A stretch of 64,000 nucleotides of DNA, taken from the NCBI GenBank assembly GCA_905221605.1, contig CAJNDS010002143.1, positions 508,061 to 572,060 on the forward strand, read 5' to 3'. Every line of letters begins with the position of its first letter. Positions within the stretch are counted from its first letter, which is position 1. The position numbers and the translations under genes are program-made. Below are positions 20,401 to 27,881 of this stretch, in pieces. The notes under the pieces were generated by a model. That model saw only the letters and a list, made by a program, of their open reading frames with translations. It made no database searches and was not told the origin of the DNA. The stretch is from Symbiodinium natans (taxonomy: Eukaryota > Sar > Dinophyceae > Suessiales > Symbiodiniaceae).

Positions 20401-22499
20401 AGTCCCGAGAGATCGAAGTGGTACTGGATTCTGGAGCCGACATTTCGTTGGCACCTATGTGGATGAAAAGATTTGGCAGGAAAGCGCCAAAGAAAGCACA
20501 AGTTGTTCTGAGGGATGCTCAAGGTAAGTTGATCAAGGTTTCGGACCAAAGGATCATTGAGGTTGAGTTTCAGGACATTTCAGGAGTTACCGTGAAGGTT
20601 GAGGAAGTGTTCTTGATTTCATCAGTGATTCACCCGTTACTTGCTGTAGGAAAGTTGATGAAGAAAGGTTGGGAGTTTAGGAACGGCACAGCGACAGGTA
20701 CCGTCCTTACAGAAGGAACAACCAAGATTGCAGTCAACTACAACAACAACTCGCTTACTGCTACAGCATTCGTGAGAGCAGTGAACACAGCATCCACAGG
20801 AAAGCCGATACCCTTGCACTTGTGTGAAAACCTCAAGTCTGTCGTAGAGGAACAGCGCATAGGATGGTCATTCTGGAGAGACCCTTACCAAGTTCACTAC
20901 AGCCTCGGAACTTCGCAGCATGTGGACTTTGACCTCAAGTTTCAGCCAGGAAAGTACCCCTACAGAGCAGTCCTCATTCATGATGACAAGGAATGGCATC
21001 TACTGTACCATAGTGTTATGTTTGGAGACCTAGAGAAGCCTACAGGTGCGATTTTCGATGGAACTAGGAAGTACAAGGTGTTGACGTTAGCTTCAAACCA
21101 AGAGTTTCCCTTGAACCTCTTAGGAACACCCAAAGAAGCCCGAGACAGGTGCATGTTCGAAGAATACACTAAGGATGTTTGGTCGATCAGTGATGATGGC
21201 ACTGAGGTGATTAGGTACCACCATTCGCCCAGGAAAGCATTGTTCAATCCTCTAGATTCCAAAGACATCCCGGTAGAGATCTCAAACCTGAAGCCTGATA
21301 GGAAAACCTATGGAGAGGAACCCATCAAGCGTGAGTTCTTTGAGGATGACAAATCTTGGACCGAAGATGAGCATGATCAGTTCCCTGAGGCATTCAATGG
21401 ATTGTCCTGGACAGGACAAAGCAGATTCCAGCTGATCTACCCAGTAGAGCCCAAAACCAAGAAGCAGAAGAAGGAACAAAAGCAACTCGACACGATCCCT
21501 GAACAGGTCGAAGAGGAAAATGAGGCATTTCAACCTGAAGAGCCTGAAGCACCCGAACACAGGTACGAACTTGCAGGAGAACTTGTTTTCAACCACAATG
21601 GGTATGAGTACAACCAGCAAAGCAGCCTGAAGACCCTGAGAGGACTTTGCACCGAGTTTGGTGTATCTAAGTTTGGTTCAAAGCAGGACATTCTTAGAAG
21701 GCTCAGTAGGACCGTCATGGAAGCTGAAAGAAACCACGAACTTAGCACAGCCCAGAAAAGGTATCAGGAATATGCGATTGCCGAACCACTCAAGGACCAA
21801 AAGATGCCGCCACCTGAAGAGGTAGCAGTTCACAACTTGACGCATCTGCCATATGCGTCATGGTGTCCGGTGTGTGTTGCGTGTAAAGGAAAGGAGTCGC
21901 CTCATCCTAGAGAGAACCCTGAAAAGGAAAGATCATCGAGACCTACGTTCTGTATGGATTTCTGCTTCACAGGTACTAGCTACGATGAAGCAGCGTCTGC
22001 AGTATGTCTTGTGTGCATTGACTCTTGGAGTAGGAATGTTGTCTGTATTCCCACAGCATCTAAAGGCAAAGGCCTGATTGATCATCTAGCTGAAGGAGTT
22101 ACGTACATGAGCACTCAACTGCAGTATGGAGCCATCAACCTGAAAGCCGACAACGAAGGAACCATGAAGAAGCTCAAGCAGGTCATTCAGAAGCAGCGAT
22201 CATCGTTAGGACTAGGAACAGTCTTGCAAGATGCAGTTTCAGGACAAAAGGAAACCAACGGCATGGCTGAACGAGCTATCCAAACCGTCCGTAGGCAAGC
22301 TCTGACTTTGATCAAAGGCATGGAAGAGCATGCAGGAATTCTTGTTGCACACACGCATCCGATCTTCAGTTGGGCATTTCGACATGCCAGCTGGATAATC
22401 AACAGGTACCATCGACACTCAGGAACAGGGATGACCCCTTACGAGTGGATTTCAGGTCGCCCGTTTCAAGAACTTTGGCAGAGTTTGGAGAGAGTTTGA
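17445..22499 (+). CDS. gag-pol: Gag - protease - integrase polyprotein with N-terminal membrane module (element 2, 1684 aa)
   Basis: Domains in order: membrane helix (residues ~12-36); zinc-like module with His 72, Cys 76, Cys 96 and Cys 99; second helix (~120-141); a third hydrophobic segment near residue 340; Gln/Glu-rich coiled coil; copia-type Gag (APEAFNPGTWQEE onward, ~500-690); a Gly-Lys-rich basic tract; CCHC knuckle from residue 822; protease DSGA at residue 995; SAP-like motif (~1393-1420); integrase zinc site and core with D 21957, D 22149 and E 22269 (D-x63-D-x39-E). The start is the ATG spanning the LTR end. The stop comes where integrase similarity continues in the -1 frame, so the polyprotein probably once ran into the next ORF. 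No shorter start is needed to explain the domains. Confidence 0.92.
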   Translation: MVAELSEPGTLTGTLTAMMLLLAVGTTFIAMVASLVCGLRHMWKQEKRTEVREFFEYLPTVRIAYRRGTKYHRRNCGIIRNQSIAGAAAVRDFAPCFQCFPERYVVQETKKVNMRCHGMAAGIVLLIGFLLGCLATYCGMTRNLGMMDADVEPWRALDYVQEKREVKDELALGGRAFEDVPQEDRARKEKLERKEIRESDESELMATWSSISRSPNTQWNYIENFENLDDRNGYPIQFMNVYTIQFRNFVGEFDSQESVSLESGYAPRYLVKQEVREGNLLALHQQGQVLRWFERCLKGKLAKVESLFHDVVHEIFHGAFSNIVMFQGIRLVVYTGTPLGLVTWIILMYFSQSFCQAVRSRRKKPGKKTREQRRAAAAHCRQYKSLLLATLVYSNLEAAKGMEEALKTLAEANMQTLQGIQALSQEIRHSAAAGSQREEGLTRAFQETVAAVQQKQAESQEALVRAQQEAVTTFEEIGSSLERAVKERKPGDVELHKLIKAPEAFNPGTWQEEKSGFGEFRNRLRTWLGALDENMVRIMDRVEKNLKEDKAVTMSEMSTEAREASRRLYSVLSSYTKGRPFRVVKHVQEQNGMEAYRMLMKEYQPVNRARSLELFHSVLNYRFAKEKGIAENILEYEEKIELYEKATGEKVQENLKVSTLIQGMKPDVKRHILLNIGEDTKYNSLRQYLVNYESTERWTNSLSQQQGTPHRTTTDLIDTGEDHGGLAAMDVNRAWKGKGKGWYKGYGKGKGKGKKGKGSGKGFEDKGKGKGKGKGKGRGGNWKGRGRGFRGRGKGRGKGYGRGFGSYKGKGKGKAQSASGVCHYCHRYGHFEAQCRKKQMDMGYQARTVDLESQSEQQSTTGTSTQAPSSASRYQQSQRSQSSQGTSNSNKPVVRMVSMHHIGDPPTSFPEEFALSEDSEEIEIDYFGRILRVSREESQEERKETEEFWIGDEDESQECEELDDMLYHWYGDEQEQLFVRTARQDQSREIEVVLDSGADISLAPMWMKRFGRKAPKKAQVVLRDAQGKLIKVSDQRIIEVEFQDISGVTVKVEEVFLISSVIHPLLAVGKLMKKGWEFRNGTATGTVLTEGTTKIAVNYNNNSLTATAFVRAVNTASTGKPIPLHLCENLKSVVEEQRIGWSFWRDPYQVHYSLGTSQHVDFDLKFQPGKYPYRAVLIHDDKEWHLLYHSVMFGDLEKPTGAIFDGTRKYKVLTLASNQEFPLNLLGTPKEARDRCMFEEYTKDVWSISDDGTEVIRYHHSPRKALFNPLDSKDIPVEISNLKPDRKTYGEEPIKREFFEDDKSWTEDEHDQFPEAFNGLSWTGQSRFQLIYPVEPKTKKQKKEQKQLDTIPEQVEEENEAFQPEEPEAPEHRYELAGELVFNHNGYEYNQQSSLKTLRGLCTEFGVSKFGSKQDILRRLSRTVMEAERNHELSTAQKRYQEYAIAEPLKDQKMPPPEEVAVHNLTHLPYASWCPVCVACKGKESPHPRENPEKERSSRPTFCMDFCFTGTSYDEAASAVCLVCIDSWSRNVVCIPTASKGKGLIDHLAEGVTYMSTQLQYGAINLKADNEGTMKKLKQVIQKQRSSLGLGTVLQDAVSGQKETNGMAERAIQTVRRQALTLIKGMEEHAGILVAHTHPIFSWAFRHASWIINRYHRHSGTGMTPYEWISGRPFQELWQSLERV
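17446..17457 (+). other. Primer binding site of element 2
   Basis: TGGTAGCGGAGC directly abuts the LTR. It begins with the TGG expected from a tRNA CCA end, and TGGTAGC resembles the initiator-Met tRNA primer sites of yeast Ty1 and plant copia elements. The last base of the LTR plus the first two of this site form the ATG of the long ORF, so the primer site is also codons 1-5 (MVAEL). Confidence 0.8.
19660..19890 (+). other. Gly-Lys/Gly-Arg-rich nucleic-acid-binding tract in Gag
   Basis: About 75 residues are almost entirely KGKGKG and GRGRG repeats (DNA word AAAGGC/AAAGGT), directly before the zinc knuckle at 19908-19949. Such basic tracts bind RNA non-specifically. The tract is far longer than in typical copia Gag. 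Confidence 0.85.
21621..21704 (+). other. SAP-like motif between protease and integrase
   Basis: The translation SLKTLRGLCTEFGVSKFGSK followed by QDILRRL fits the SAP pattern (two amphipathic helices around an invariant Gly, G-x-K-x-[DE]-[LI]-x-x-R-L). SAP domains bind scaffold/AT-rich DNA in nuclear proteins. It sits upstream of the integrase zinc site, so it may help target integration or chromatin binding. Confidence 0.6.
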
Positions 22500-25400
22500 T
22501 GGTGTTGGCTAACAGGACAGGCGTGAAGAGTAGCAGGAAAGGTGATCCTTTGTGGTTGAGAGGAGTGTTCTTAGGAAAGTCTGACAACGACTTGTACATC
22601 ACTTGGCACATGGATGGTATCAAAACTAGCAGAAGTGCAAAGCGTTGCCCTGAACATTTCGACGCTAAGGCAATCAGCAGTGTAGGAATCCATTCATGGG
22701 AAGTGAAGCACACCACTCTAGCAACCAGAGTAGTTCCCAAGAAAAGCATTCCAGGACCAAAACCAGTAATGACCCAGATCATGGGCTCAGACACCGGTGA
22801 ACAGGACCAAGCAGTGCAGGACAAACCTTCAGGACCTCAGAGTCAATCTGAGGCAGTTGTCATCCAAGGCGGGGATTCTGGTGAGAAGCCAGGACCAGTG
22901 ATCCCAAGGACGACGTATTTAGCAGGTAAAGCCAAACAGTACCAAGCAGCCCAAAAGAGGAAAGCCGAACAAGATCTTGAAGAAGTTGAACCTGAAGCAG
23001 TGTCAGATGTGTTGTCTAGTGACCCTTCGTCTTCAAGCAGTCCCCAGGAAAAAGAGCTAGGTATGGATGTTTCTGATGGTGGTGAGTCTGAAGAACTTTT
23101 GCCAGACAGTGCAATGTTGAGTGAACTTCTCACAGCACGAGGACCTCCACAGCTTAGGAAAGCACAGTTTGAAGATGTAGGAACAGGTTCCAAGATCCCG
23201 AAGCTGGATTCCCCAACTAAGAAGTATCCACCTTTCAACGTAGGAAGAGTTTTTGAGCACAATGATGAGGAACTTCCTGAAGCAGGAACTGACGACATTT
23301 TCTGGGAAGACACCTATTCTGAGATTGGTGACTCAGATGAAGAACAGGACATTTTCACGAGTGAAGATGCAGGACCTCCAGAACTTTCAGAGGAGGAACT
23401 CAGAGTCTTGGATCGAGAAGCGATGGTCACCGAGATCGATCGTCTCAAGGACATGAAAGCAGTAGACCGAGTCCCTTTGCAGGAACTTGAGAGAGAAGAA
23501 GAGAGAGGAGAGAACTGTGAAGGAAACGAAGAGAGAGACGTAGGAACCAAGTGGCTTACCACGAAGTTTGTGTTTGACTGGAGATTTAGAGGAAACCGAT
23601 GGATTCGTAGAGCTCGATTAGTTGCGCGGGAGTTCAAGACACAGGAACACCGCACAGACACGTTCAGTCCAGCGACGAGCGCCTCGCTGGTGAGACTGAT
23701 CCCAGTACTAGGATTGCAGCAGGAATATGCATTGTATTCTGTAGAGGTGAAGGACGCATTCCTTCAGGTACCCCAAAGGAACAGGACAGCGTGTGAATTC
23801 CCAAAGGAATATGTAGAGCTTTTCGGAGAAGAAGATCCCAACTGCAGGAACGAAGGTTTGTTACTCTTGCGTGTACTTCCAGGACAGAGAGATGCAGCAT
23901 TGTTGTGGAGTGACCACTTTGCAAGCACTTTGCAGGAACAGGACTTTGACAGGTGTGTTGCATGTCCAACTTTGTTTCGTGACAAGATGAAGAGTATTCT
24001 TGTTGTACACGTAGACGACATTCAAGCAGCAGGAAAGAATAGGAGCCTTGCGCCAGTTCTGAGCATGTTAGGGAAAACCTACGAACTCAAGATCGAAGGC
24101 CCTTTTCTCACTGAGCAAGAACTTGCAGTAGGAGAGTCGCTTCAGACCATTAGATTCCTCAAGAGGAAATTTACGTACCACAATCATGAGTTGCACATCA
24201 AGAGTGACCCGAAGTATCTCATCAAGCTCAAGGAAGAACTCAAGCTCAAGAGCACAGCCTCAAAGCCAACTCCTTGCACCCATGAAAGCCAGGAAGCCGA
24301 TCACACCAACAGTCTTGACCAGGAACAAGCAGCATCATTCCGAAAGTGTGTAGGAATCTTACTGTATGTAGGCCAGGATAGACCGGATTTGCAGTTCGCA
24401 GTACGTGGACTAGCGTCAAAGATGTCGGAACCTACGTATGGATCATGGAAACACTTGATTCATCTTGTGCAGTACATGTCTAAGACAGAAGGCTATCATC
24501 TTGTGTACAGGAAGACCCCCAGAGGCCTCAGCAATCTTCATGAGAGTATCAGGAACGGTAGCTATGATTTCACTGGAGTAGAGTCCAAAGAGTATCATCT
24601 TCTAGAGGTATTCAGCGACAGTGATTGGGCAGGAAAGAAAGACACTCGTAGATCAACCAGCTCAGGAAACGTATTTCTGGATGGACAGGTGATCTATAGT
24701 TTCTCTCGAAGCCAGAAGACAGTCTCGCTCAGCTCTGGTGAAGCAGAGTACTACGCCGCAGCATCGGCAGCATCAGATTCAATTCTGTTGAAGGAAGCAA
24801 TTCAGTTCTTGACAGGAAAACGTTGTGTAGTACATTTGCATCTTGATTCTTCGGCAGCCCGAGGTATCATCACTCGGCAGGGAGTAGGAAGAGTCAAACA
24901 TTTGCAGATCAGGACCTTGTTTCTTCAAGACCTCCACAAACAAGGAACCGTTAGCGTGCACCCAGTAGGGACCAAGGACAACACCGCCGATATAGGAACT
25001 AAGCCCTTGTCAGGAAAGCGTATCAAACTTCTTTTGCATTGGCTAGGATTCCAAACTGAAGACAACGAACCCGTAGGAAAACAAGAGCTCAAAGACCACC
25101 GAACCCAGGAACAAGCTAAGGCTACTGTGAGATTGATCAAGAGTAAAGGAACATTCGCGTTTGCAGCTTTGATGTTTTCGACCATTGCAGGAATTTCAGA
25201 AGGTTTTGTTTTTGAGGGTTCGGGAAAAGTTTCAGGAACAGACATGTCAGTCATGAGAGCATGTGAGCAGGACGTCATGTGCATTTCTGACACGAGTGAA
25301 TTTGCGTTAGGAACAGTCATGTCTTGTTGTAGGAACAGTCTTCATGCAGGAAACATGTGTGCGTGTGAAGTAGGAACTGTTTGTGCAGAGAGAGTAGGAA

Positions 25401-27364
25401 CAGGAAATTCGCCGCATTCCGAGTGCAGCAGTCAAGCTGTAGAAGTAGAGCAGGAACACTGTAGAGAGCCCAGTAGAAAGGCCAGGAAACCTGTAGCCAT
25501 GAGTGACACTGGAGAAGAAACCAGCTTCAACCAGTTGGTGCAGGAACTACGTGAGATCCTGGAAACGACGCGCCAGGAACGCAGCGAGTCCATGGAGAGT
25601 GTCTCCATCTCTTTGCAGGAAAGCAGCATGAACATGAGTCGTTTGGCAGAGGAAAGCCAAGCAACCCAGAAGCTCCTGTCCGACTACAAGAAGGAAACAG
25701 AAGAGATCAAGAACATCGTGAAGGAGATCAAGCAAAATGAAGCAGAAGCCAAAGACGAGGTGAAGGAGATCGTCAAAGACTTGAAGGAAAGAATCGAAAG
25801 CCTTGAAGATTTCGTGAAGTGGTACGCCCAGGAAGAAGAAGAAGAGGAAGAAGACAACGAGGAGAACGACGCGGAGAAGGAAAGAAAGGACAGAGAACTG
25901 GAAGCAGAACTTCGTCGTGAAGGGCATCTTCAGGAAACTACATCGTGGACTACGCCAACTACAAGTTCGAAAGAAGGAAAAGAGGAAGCTACATCGTGGA
26001 CTACGCCGACTACAAGTTCGAAAGAAGGAAAGGAAGAAGCTACATCGTGGACTACCTCATCTACCAGTTCGAAGGAAAAGCAGGAAGGAAAGGATGAAGC
26101 TACATCGTGGACTACCTCAACTACAAGTTCGAAAGGAGGAAAGAACAAGGAAGAGGAAGCCGAGAGCATCACCGAGAAGATCCGCCGAATCAACGAGGAG
26201 ATCCAAAGGAAAGCAGAAGAGTCAAAAGACAAGGAAAGCGATTTCGAGTACCCACGCGATTTTTCGTCCGAGTGGAAGTTCTACACCGAGAATGGCTCGA
26301 TTTACCGCCAGCACTACGTGACGCAGGAAAAGATTTGGTGCGACTACGACTACGCCTACAAGCACGAGAAAGGAAAAGGAAAGAACAAGAAGAAGAAAGG
26401 CCACGCAGGAGAAGAAGAAGGAAAGACAAGCTCAGGATCAGGAGGACAGCAGCCGCTGTCAAAGGAACAAGAAGAGGAGCTGAAGGCAAAGTTGAAGAAG
26501 ACCTTAGAGGCAGCAGCAGAGGAGAACGATAGGAGACTTGAGCAGGAAAGGCAAGCCAAGGAGGAAGAAGCGAAGGCAGCAGAAGCAAGAGCACAGGCAG
26601 ACAAAGAAGCACGAGAGGCAGCAGCCAAGCAAGCAAAGGAAGCACAGGAAGCAAAGGAAGCACAGGCAGCAAAGGAAGCCAAGGAAGCAAAGGCAGCAGC
26701 AGTCAAGGCCAAGGAAGAAGAGGAAAGGCACAGGAAGAATGCAGCAGCCCAAGCAGCAGCAGCAGAGAAGGAAGCAGAAGCAAGGAAGGAGCTCGAGGAA
26801 GCAGTCCTCTTGCTTATGCAGGAAAGAGAGAAAGACAAGGAAAGGATTGAAAGGCTCGAGAAGGCACTCAGCCAAAGAGGAAGCGATGCAGGATCAACAA
26901 CAGAAGAGGAGAACCGCAGCCCAGCAAAGGAAAAGGAGGAGCCAGAGAAGGAGGAGCCAAAGGAAAAGAAGGAGAAGGAAGACCCAGAGGTGAAGGAAAA
27001 AGGACCGTACTCGCCGAGGAGCTACGTGAAAGGCTCAGGAAAAGACAAGACAAGGAACAGCTACGCCGTCTTCCAGTACAAGGAAAAGTTCTACCAGTGG
27101 AAGTGGAACAACGACAGCCAGTACTGGTACTTCTTCGATTCAGAAGGAAAAAGTCCCGGTGAAGGAAAATGGGTGAAGCAGCACAAGGACAAGAACGGCA
27201 GGAAAGTTTGTGACGAGCAGCTCAAGAAGTTCGAGAAGTTCGTTGAGGAGAAAAGGAAAGAGAAGGACAAAAGCCAGGAGAAAGGAGAAGAAGGAAAAGG
27301 AAGCAGCAGCAGCAGCAGCAAGGACGTCGACGATGGCTACTACGAGATCACAAGCTTTTCGTGA
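22370..27364 (+). CDS. gag-pol: Integrase C-terminus - reverse transcriptase - RNase H with long C-terminal extension (element 2, 1664 aa)
   Basis: True coding begins at about 22475 (the upstream part of this frame is antiphase to integrase). Then come: integrase C-terminus (GVFLGK); an acidic linker; RVT_2-type reverse transcriptase with D in VEVKDAFLQVP (23753) and HVDD (24008-24019, His replacing the usual Tyr); RNase H with D 24617/24623, E 24740 and D 24845; and the KDNTADIGTKPLSG end. After about 25080 an extension of roughly 750 residues follows: a membrane helix (25148-25213), a Cys-rich stretch, coiled coil (25500-25860), four ATSWTTPTTSSKE-type repeats, an aromatic segment (26269-26362), a Lys/Ala/Glu coiled coil (26470-26880) and a second Trp/Tyr-rich segment (27056-27190). 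The extension's role is unknown. Confidence 0.9.
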   Translation: MGISTCQLDNQQVPSTLRNRDDPLRVDFRSPVSRTLAEFGESLMVLANRTGVKSSRKGDPLWLRGVFLGKSDNDLYITWHMDGIKTSRSAKRCPEHFDAKAISSVGIHSWEVKHTTLATRVVPKKSIPGPKPVMTQIMGSDTGEQDQAVQDKPSGPQSQSEAVVIQGGDSGEKPGPVIPRTTYLAGKAKQYQAAQKRKAEQDLEEVEPEAVSDVLSSDPSSSSSPQEKELGMDVSDGGESEELLPDSAMLSELLTARGPPQLRKAQFEDVGTGSKIPKLDSPTKKYPPFNVGRVFEHNDEELPEAGTDDIFWEDTYSEIGDSDEEQDIFTSEDAGPPELSEEELRVLDREAMVTEIDRLKDMKAVDRVPLQELEREEERGENCEGNEERDVGTKWLTTKFVFDWRFRGNRWIRRARLVAREFKTQEHRTDTFSPATSASLVRLIPVLGLQQEYALYSVEVKDAFLQVPQRNRTACEFPKEYVELFGEEDPNCRNEGLLLLRVLPGQRDAALLWSDHFASTLQEQDFDRCVACPTLFRDKMKSILVVHVDDIQAAGKNRSLAPVLSMLGKTYELKIEGPFLTEQELAVGESLQTIRFLKRKFTYHNHELHIKSDPKYLIKLKEELKLKSTASKPTPCTHESQEADHTNSLDQEQAASFRKCVGILLYVGQDRPDLQFAVRGLASKMSEPTYGSWKHLIHLVQYMSKTEGYHLVYRKTPRGLSNLHESIRNGSYDFTGVESKEYHLLEVFSDSDWAGKKDTRRSTSSGNVFLDGQVIYSFSRSQKTVSLSSGEAEYYAAASAASDSILLKEAIQFLTGKRCVVHLHLDSSAARGIITRQGVGRVKHLQIRTLFLQDLHKQGTVSVHPVGTKDNTADIGTKPLSGKRIKLLLHWLGFQTEDNEPVGKQELKDHRTQEQAKATVRLIKSKGTFAFAALMFSTIAGISEGFVFEGSGKVSGTDMSVMRACEQDVMCISDTSEFALGTVMSCCRNSLHAGNMCACEVGTVCAERVGTGNSPHSECSSQAVEVEQEHCREPSRKARKPVAMSDTGEETSFNQLVQELREILETTRQERSESMESVSISLQESSMNMSRLAEESQATQKLLSDYKKETEEIKNIVKEIKQNEAEAKDEVKEIVKDLKERIESLEDFVKWYAQEEEEEEEDNEENDAEKERKDRELEAELRREGHLQETTSWTTPTTSSKEGKEEATSWTTPTTSSKEGKEEATSWTTSSTSSKEKQEGKDEATSWTTSTTSSKGGKNKEEEAESITEKIRRINEEIQRKAEESKDKESDFEYPRDFSSEWKFYTENGSIYRQHYVTQEKIWCDYDYAYKHEKGKGKNKKKKGHAGEEEGKTSSGSGGQQPLSKEQEEELKAKLKKTLEAAAEENDRRLEQERQAKEEEAKAAEARAQADKEAREAAAKQAKEAQEAKEAQAAKEAKEAKAAAVKAKEEEERHRKNAAAQAAAAEKEAEARKELEEAVLLLMQEREKDKERIERLEKALSQRGSDAGSTTEEENRSPAKEKEEPEKEEPKEKKEKEDPEVKEKGPYSPRSYVKGSGKDKTRNSYAVFQYKEKFYQWKWNNDSQYWYFFDSEGKSPGEGKWVKQHKDKNGRKVCDEQLKKFEKFVEEKRKEKDKSQEKGEEGKGSSSSSSKDVDDGYYEITSFS
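22467..22500 (+). other. -1 frame break inside integrase C-terminus
   Basis: Integrase similarity leaves frame 0 after GRPFQ and resumes in frame 2 with LAEFGESLMVLANR. The change falls at GAACTTTGGCAG. No canonical X-XXY-YYZ slippery heptamer is visible there. The simplest reading is loss of one T from a T run, by mutation or sequencing error; programmed frameshifting is an alternative. Confidence 0.7.
25936..26146 (+). repeat. Four in-frame 54-63 bp repeats (ATSWTTPTTSSKEGK)
   Basis: Four tandem copies of a unit with CTACATCGTGGACTAC and AGTTCGAAAG differ mainly by Lys/Glu codons at the joints. They preserve frame in the C-terminal extension of element 2 and form a Ser/Thr/Trp linker. Confidence 0.9.
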
Positions 27365-27655
27365 AAAGGAAAGTGAGCTTGGCACAGTGAGCTAGGACGG
27401 ACTGAGAGCTTGACTAGCTCCAGGAAAGTTTTCTTTTGCAGTTTGTTTCAGGATGATGATCCGAGTAAAGTAGGAACAGCAGCGTTTTGTTTTGTACAGG
27501 ATAGTAGACATTTCGTTTGAAGGAAATGTGAGCGAACTTGGAGAGATTCGCCAGTGGACTTGAAAGAGTCTGCGCTGAGGAAAGAGTTTCAAACACTTGT
27601 GTGTGTTCAGGAAAGAGAGTCGAAGCCAGCTTAGTCTACGACTTTCACTAACTTC
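27365..27655. other. 3' untranslated segment of element 2
   Basis: No ORF of note. The segment keeps the AGGAA-rich wording of the element and lies between the stop codon and the polypurine tract. Confidence 0.7.
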
Positions 27656-27665
27656 GAAGGCGGGG
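27656..27665 (+). other. Polypurine tract of element 2
   Basis: GAAGGCGGGG directly abuts the 3' LTR, the expected place for the plus-strand primer. It has one interrupting C. Confidence 0.75.
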
Positions 27666-27876
27666 TGTTAAACATTCCAGCCTAGTAGGAACACACTGTT
27701 GTATGTGTAGGAGAATGCACAGATTGAGCCAGGAACCAACTTTGTGGCCCAGGCTCAAAAGGAGACTCCCCAGTCTCAAAGGAGTGACAGGACAGAAACC
27801 ACAGCAGAGCGGTGAAGCGAAAAGTGAGCCGCAGTGGTGGTTTAGGAAACCCTTTAGGAAAGCCCGTTCTTTAACA
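27666..27876 (+). repeat. 3' LTR of element 2
   Basis: 211 bases identical to the 5' LTR, ending TTTAACA and followed directly by TGGAA. Confidence 0.97.
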
Positions 27877-27881
27877 TGGAA
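27877..27881. other. Target-site duplication TGGAA, right copy
   Basis: Matches 17230-17234 and defines the insertion point exactly. Confidence 0.95.

Larger units (their letters stand above)
17235..27876 (+). mobile_element. Complete Ty1/copia-type LTR retrotransposon (element 2), 10,642 bp
   Basis: The element is bounded by two 211-bp LTRs that I find identical base for base, both starting TGTTAAA and ending TTTAACA (7-bp terminal inverted repeat). It is flanked by a TGGAA duplication. It has an initiator-Met-type primer binding site, two long ORFs of 1684 and 1664 codons in Gag-protease-integrase-RT-RNase H order, and a purine-rich tract before the 3' LTR. Identical LTRs imply very recent insertion. 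The only visible damage is one -1 frame change near 22473. The internal region is about twice as long as in classical copia elements, because of an N-terminal membrane module and a long C-terminal extension. Confidence 0.97.

Noticed and set aside
26107-26993. Overlapping ORFs on both strands inside the C-terminal extension of element 2
   Set aside because: They are shadows of the AGGAA- and GCA-rich coding strand; the main frame is the only one with continuous domains.
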